IMG/VR virus record: IMGVR_UViG_3300025168_007920
Span: 1 to 33,173 of that record
Reading direction: 5' to 3' (one strand)
DNA: 33,173 bases
DNA from: a virus
The notes beneath the pieces were generated by a model. It was not told where the DNA came from, ran no database searches, and saw only the letters and a program-made list of their open reading frames with translations. Shown here piece after piece: positions 31,001 to 33,173 of this stretch. The stretch's first letter is position 1. The number at the start of each line of letters is the position of its first letter. The position numbers and the translations under genes are program-made.

Positions 31001-33173
31001 TTTACCTTTATATATTAATGTTACTCAAACAGATTTAATAAGATTTCAACCACCATTAACTTGGGAGTATTATAATTATGCTGCAAGTGCTTATGTAGAT
31101 GATATGAGTAATGTTGCTAATTTACAGAATATGCTTGATGGTAGGAGAGGAACAAGTTATTCAGTTTCTAATACAAAAAGAAAATTTAGATTTGTAATAA
31201 CAAGAGCAACTAGTTGGGCAGATGACCATTTATTTTATATAGAAAATACTTGGAGTTCTATTGGTTCTTGGTCATCAAGTGCTGCAGGAGGTGGAAGTTT
31301 AACACCTACTATGGTAGTAGAAAGATTAGATGGTAGTTTTGATGCAGATGATGATACTAATAATGATTGGAGTACCAATGCAGGTATTACTACTGATTGG
31401 CATACAACAGGAATTTGGAATGGTTTTGGAATGGGTATGTATTACTCAACAAGTATGCACAATACAGAAACTCATATAAGAATTACAGTAACTTTTCCTG
31501 AATATGCAGATGCAAGTAAAGAAATTAGTATTAAAAATATAGGAGCAATGTCCTCTTATTCAAGTCAAAATACTAATCAAGATGCTTTTGTTCAGGATTT
31601 TAACAGAAATTTAACAGGTAATGGTAGCATAAGTATACCAACAGGAGATAGTTATAAAATTAATGGAACAGCTGTTATAAGTGCTACTCAATTAGGCACA
31701 ACTGTAGTTGCTTCATCACTTACAAGTGTAGGTACAATAGGTACAGGGGTTTGGCAAGGTACTGCTATTGCTAGTGCTTACCTTGATTCAGATACTGCTC
31801 ATTTATCAGGTAATCAAACATTTACAGGAGTTAAAACTTTTGGAAATTATGTAAATATAGAAACTGCAACTGATGCTATACTAAATTTTAAAGCAACTGA
31901 TGATTCTTGGTGTTATATGCAGTTTTTACAAAATGATGGCGATAGAATAGCATATATAGGAACTGATGGCGACCAAGATAGACTGATTCTTAATGCTACT
32001 GAAAATGGTGCAGATGAGATAGAAATAAATACTACAACAGTAGATATAAATGCTAATGTAAAAATTAGTGGAACTCTTGATATGGAAGATAGCAACATTA
32101 CTGATGTAGGCGATATAGCATTAGATACAATCAGTTCAGATGCAGGTACATCAATAGGTGTAACATTAGGAACAGATGCAGGAGATGATTTTAATGTAGG
32201 TGGTGGTAAATTAGTTGTAGAAGGCGATACAGGTAATGTAGGTATTGGAACTGCAAGTCCTTCTGTTAAGTTAGATGTAGAAGAATCTTCAGTATCGGCT
32301 CTTATAGATATACATCAATCTGCTTCAAGTACAGGCACAGATTCAGGGATTAGATTTCAAAAAAATAGTAACTTAAAAGGTACTGTAGGCTATAATGCAG
32401 GTACTGATACAGTTAACTTAAATTATGGTGCATTTGACAATACTCATCTTAATATAGATAGTAGTGGTAATGTAGGTATAGGTACTACAAGTCCTACTGA
32501 ACCATTAGAAGTATGGAGTGCTAATTCAGAAGCATATCATTATCCTATTGTAGCAAGAAACCCTTATAATAGTGAAACTAATTTAGATTTTGGTGTAGGG
32601 ATTAAGTTGCAACTTGATGATGGAAGTGAAAGCAAATGGGCAGGTATGATTTATGAAGCAGATTCTGCTTATGGTAATTCAGGAGATTTAGCATTTTATA
32701 TAGATGGTGCTACTAATACTTCTCCAAGAATGAAATTACAACACGAAGGCGATTTAAATGTAACTCACACAGGTTGGCGAGGAATAGTTATAAATAATGG
32801 TTCTAATACTAATGGCTCACATTTAGAATTAAAAAATACAGAAAGAAGATTTCAAGTAGCAGTAAGAAGTAATGGATTTGATATTAGAGATGTAACTGCA
32901 AGTGATACATCAAGATTAAGTATAAGTAGTGGTGGAACTTTTAATTTTAACAACAATAATATTATTAATATGGGTGATGTTGAAGTTGATAAAGTATTAG
33001 GAGCTGAAGCTAATAATGTATTTACAACATACACTACAGGAGGTATTGCAAGTGAAGCAGAAAGTGGAGATACAATAGCTTTTAATTCAGTACAAAACAA
33101 TGTTGATTTTCAAGTAGATGGAGAAAATACTGTTAACTTATTTTATGTTGATGCTTCTGCTGATAAAGTAGGT
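28011..33173 (+). CDS. Tail fibre protein, 3' part outside window
   Basis: The frame is open for 1721 codons from ATG at 28011 (TAATG overlap with the previous stop) to the right edge. The N-terminus (MPRNIRTYQKLIKPSEEQLV, then a YKGKPGDVKVNKV and FYVRGEDGWH segment) is the virion-attachment part. The rest is Ser/Thr/Gly/Asp-rich beta repeats: at least seven motifs like GNVGIGTTSP followed by a Leu-His-Val step (near residues 452, 543, 597, 694, 766, 1409, 1487) and repeated 'G-N-x-T-x-x-G-x-K-x-F' units. A WGW-type segment near residues 1000-1200 may be a distinct domain. Such fibres bind host receptors; the receptor-binding tip and any chaperone lie beyond the edge. Confidence 0.85.
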   Translation, partial: MPRNIRTYQKLIKPSEEQLVDAVNEIIESVNTVSASAERENYKGKPGDVKVNKVANNKYDFYVRGEDGWHRDTNSSYGPVNDSQTQTDTQPVILSNGTIDNQYLGSSRILLNLDASTSITGVANPKIEITGNGTLSSTGKTTIDSAGDIELNADGGDLFIKDDTSELATINSSGLKINNISAADSDTDKFLVSDSGLVKYRTGAQILTDLGITADEILDWTADQGSNNIHASNFADITSTGTLDISGGTLTTSAAQKKSIVEGVAANTDIGAYEFRAQTFQSDATTLSGTAPFTVASTVKVANLNADKLDGADLVDEDNMASNSAVKVPTQQSVKAYVDSEITGLVDSAPGALDTLNELAAALNDDASFSTTVTNSIATKVGLTGNETVAGEKIFSSTLRVGDATEGIRLLNISSNIAGIYGVDTGGSAWNSIHIKADGEDGLFIEKDTNKVGIGTTSPGSTLHISDASSSGVTSLSLNNRVKVRGDGVVYWGSGAAHGTLSWDSGKALINSQGTNDLQISAGGNHTDHIYIDGGGSTNDGCVGIGTNSPDEKLHVVGDLKVVGNISSVSGGASIGDSAADTFRTTGHTYLATVGNNVGIGNTSPNHLLHVGDDVTATFGTAPDKAIQLSSSTNDHEIAYILYAGEGTNNIRSKYYVDDATKYVGWDSTHSTGWLGYEWKIAGTQKMVLNTSGNLGIGTASPSVKLHVDSGTSDTVAIFKSSDSTARIQIQDDDTTNHIVSNNSTLSLGANNTTHAGNLNIDSNGRVGVGVTDPDSKVEIIGEGDSSSTKSLEIKDSGGTNLFYVRDDGVVSVTHNYLFVQAGGIYSTYAIRARGGITDDGGALGLGSDGSTNHFIITSGNITTGVWNGTAIASAYLDADTAHLTTNQTFTGQKTFNKAFPQVQFTDDSNTDYVELGLSGDTYFHKTSDANINFGWRDNNNNELMTLDTGGQTLTIGEAPQTTYKLKIGDNGRMNMPQRGLEFENAHGYFSPLGDMFLPLYINVTQTDLIRFQPPLTWEYYNYAASAYVDDMSNVANLQNMLDGRRGTSYSVSNTKRKFRFVITRATSWADDHLFYIENTWSSIGSWSSSAAGGGSLTPTMVVERLDGSFDADDDTNNDWSTNAGITTDWHTTGIWNGFGMGMYYSTSMHNTETHIRITVTFPEYADASKEISIKNIGAMSSYSSQNTNQDAFVQDFNRNLTGNGSISIPTGDSYKINGTAVISATQLGTTVVASSLTSVGTIGTGVWQGTAIASAYLDSDTAHLSGNQTFTGVKTFGNYVNIETATDAILNFKATDDSWCYMQFLQNDGDRIAYIGTDGDQDRLILNATENGADEIEINTTTVDINANVKISGTLDMEDSNITDVGDIALDTISSDAGTSIGVTLGTDAGDDFNVGGGKLVVEGDTGNVGIGTASPSVKLDVEESSVSALIDIHQSASSTGTDSGIRFQKNSNLKGTVGYNAGTDTVNLNYGAFDNTHLNIDSSGNVGIGTTSPTEPLEVWSANSEAYHYPIVARNPYNSETNLDFGVGIKLQLDDGSESKWAGMIYEADSAYGNSGDLAFYIDGATNTSPRMKLQHEGDLNVTHTGWRGIVINNGSNTNGSHLELKNTERRFQVAVRSNGFDIRDVTASDTSRLSISSGGTFNFNNNNIINMGDVEVDKVLGAEANNVFTTYTTGGIASEAESGDTIAFNSVQNNVDFQVDGENTVNLFYVDASADKVG
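30588..30692 (+). repeat. Intragenic fibre repeat, copy 1
   Basis: It encodes GVWNGTAIASAYLDADTAHL then TTNQTFTGQKTF. The second copy, 381 codons later, matches at nearly every residue. An earlier, more distant relative (LTGNETVAGEKIF) is near residue 383. Confidence 0.7.
31731..31835 (+). repeat. Intragenic fibre repeat, copy 2
   Basis: It encodes GVWQGTAIASAYLDSDTAHL then SGNQTFTGVKTF. The close match to copy 1 suggests a module duplication of about 1143 bases in the fibre gene. Confidence 0.7.

Noticed and set aside
28313-33100. Long antisense frames in the fibre gene
   Set aside because: They are shadows of the Ser/Thr/Gly-rich sense frame, which lacks antisense stops; their products are low-complexity and have no ribosome sites.
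1-33173. CRISPR arrays, insertion sequences, integrase and attachment sites
   Set aside because: No regular direct repeats with spacers, no transposase motifs, no tyrosine or serine recombinase, and no tRNA gene were found.

Overview
This window is part of the genome of a tailed bacteriophage (Caudoviricetes). It is AT-rich, with genes packed end to end, many ATGA, GTGA or TAATG overlaps, and clear Shine-Dalgarno sites (AAGGAG-like). A P22-type portal of 736 codons, a Q-rich scaffold, a probable HK97-fold capsid protein, short connector proteins and a very large nozzle-like protein suggest a short-tailed (podovirus-like) virion; no tape-measure or tail-sheath gene is visible. The family flavour resembles uncultured marine phages, but that is recall rather than a search result. 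The host is unknown; strong Shine-Dalgarno use argues mildly against a Bacteroidetes host.

Layout. Bases 1-4786 are read leftwards (minus strand) and hold accessory or early-type genes. In transcription order they are: a 90-aa protein with its own terminator, a 195-aa membrane/coiled-coil protein, two 33-aa membrane peptides, a 99-aa unknown, a spore-photoproduct-lyase-like radical SAM protein, an 80-aa beta-grasp (ubiquitin/ThiS-like) protein, and a large protein running off the left edge that carries an HPH...C motif like the active site of E2 ubiquitin-conjugating enzymes. Unlike the tightly packed right side, these genes are separated by long spacers rich in inverted repeats. Bases 4787-5393 are a divergent non-coding control region with a 121-nt three-way-junction structure, other hairpins and the first rightward promoter.

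Bases 5394-33173 are read rightwards and form the virion, packaging and lysis block: a structural protein, an M15 endolysin, a terminase-small-subunit candidate, TerL, a repeat copy of the promoter, portal, scaffold, capsid, a probable decoration protein, a UUCG terminator, tiny cistrons, two head-tail connector candidates, a zinc ribbon, a metallophosphoesterase, an MscS-like mini membrane protein, a membrane/coiled-coil protein, small proteins, a 2387-aa nozzle-like protein and the first 1721 codons of a tail fibre that runs off the right edge.

The most interesting signal is the neighbouring ubiquitin-like and E2-like pair on a phage, next to a radical SAM gene. It could be a phage protein-conjugation system whose E1 or peptidase partners would lie beyond the left edge. 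The calls rest on motifs read by eye and need structure prediction and profile searches.
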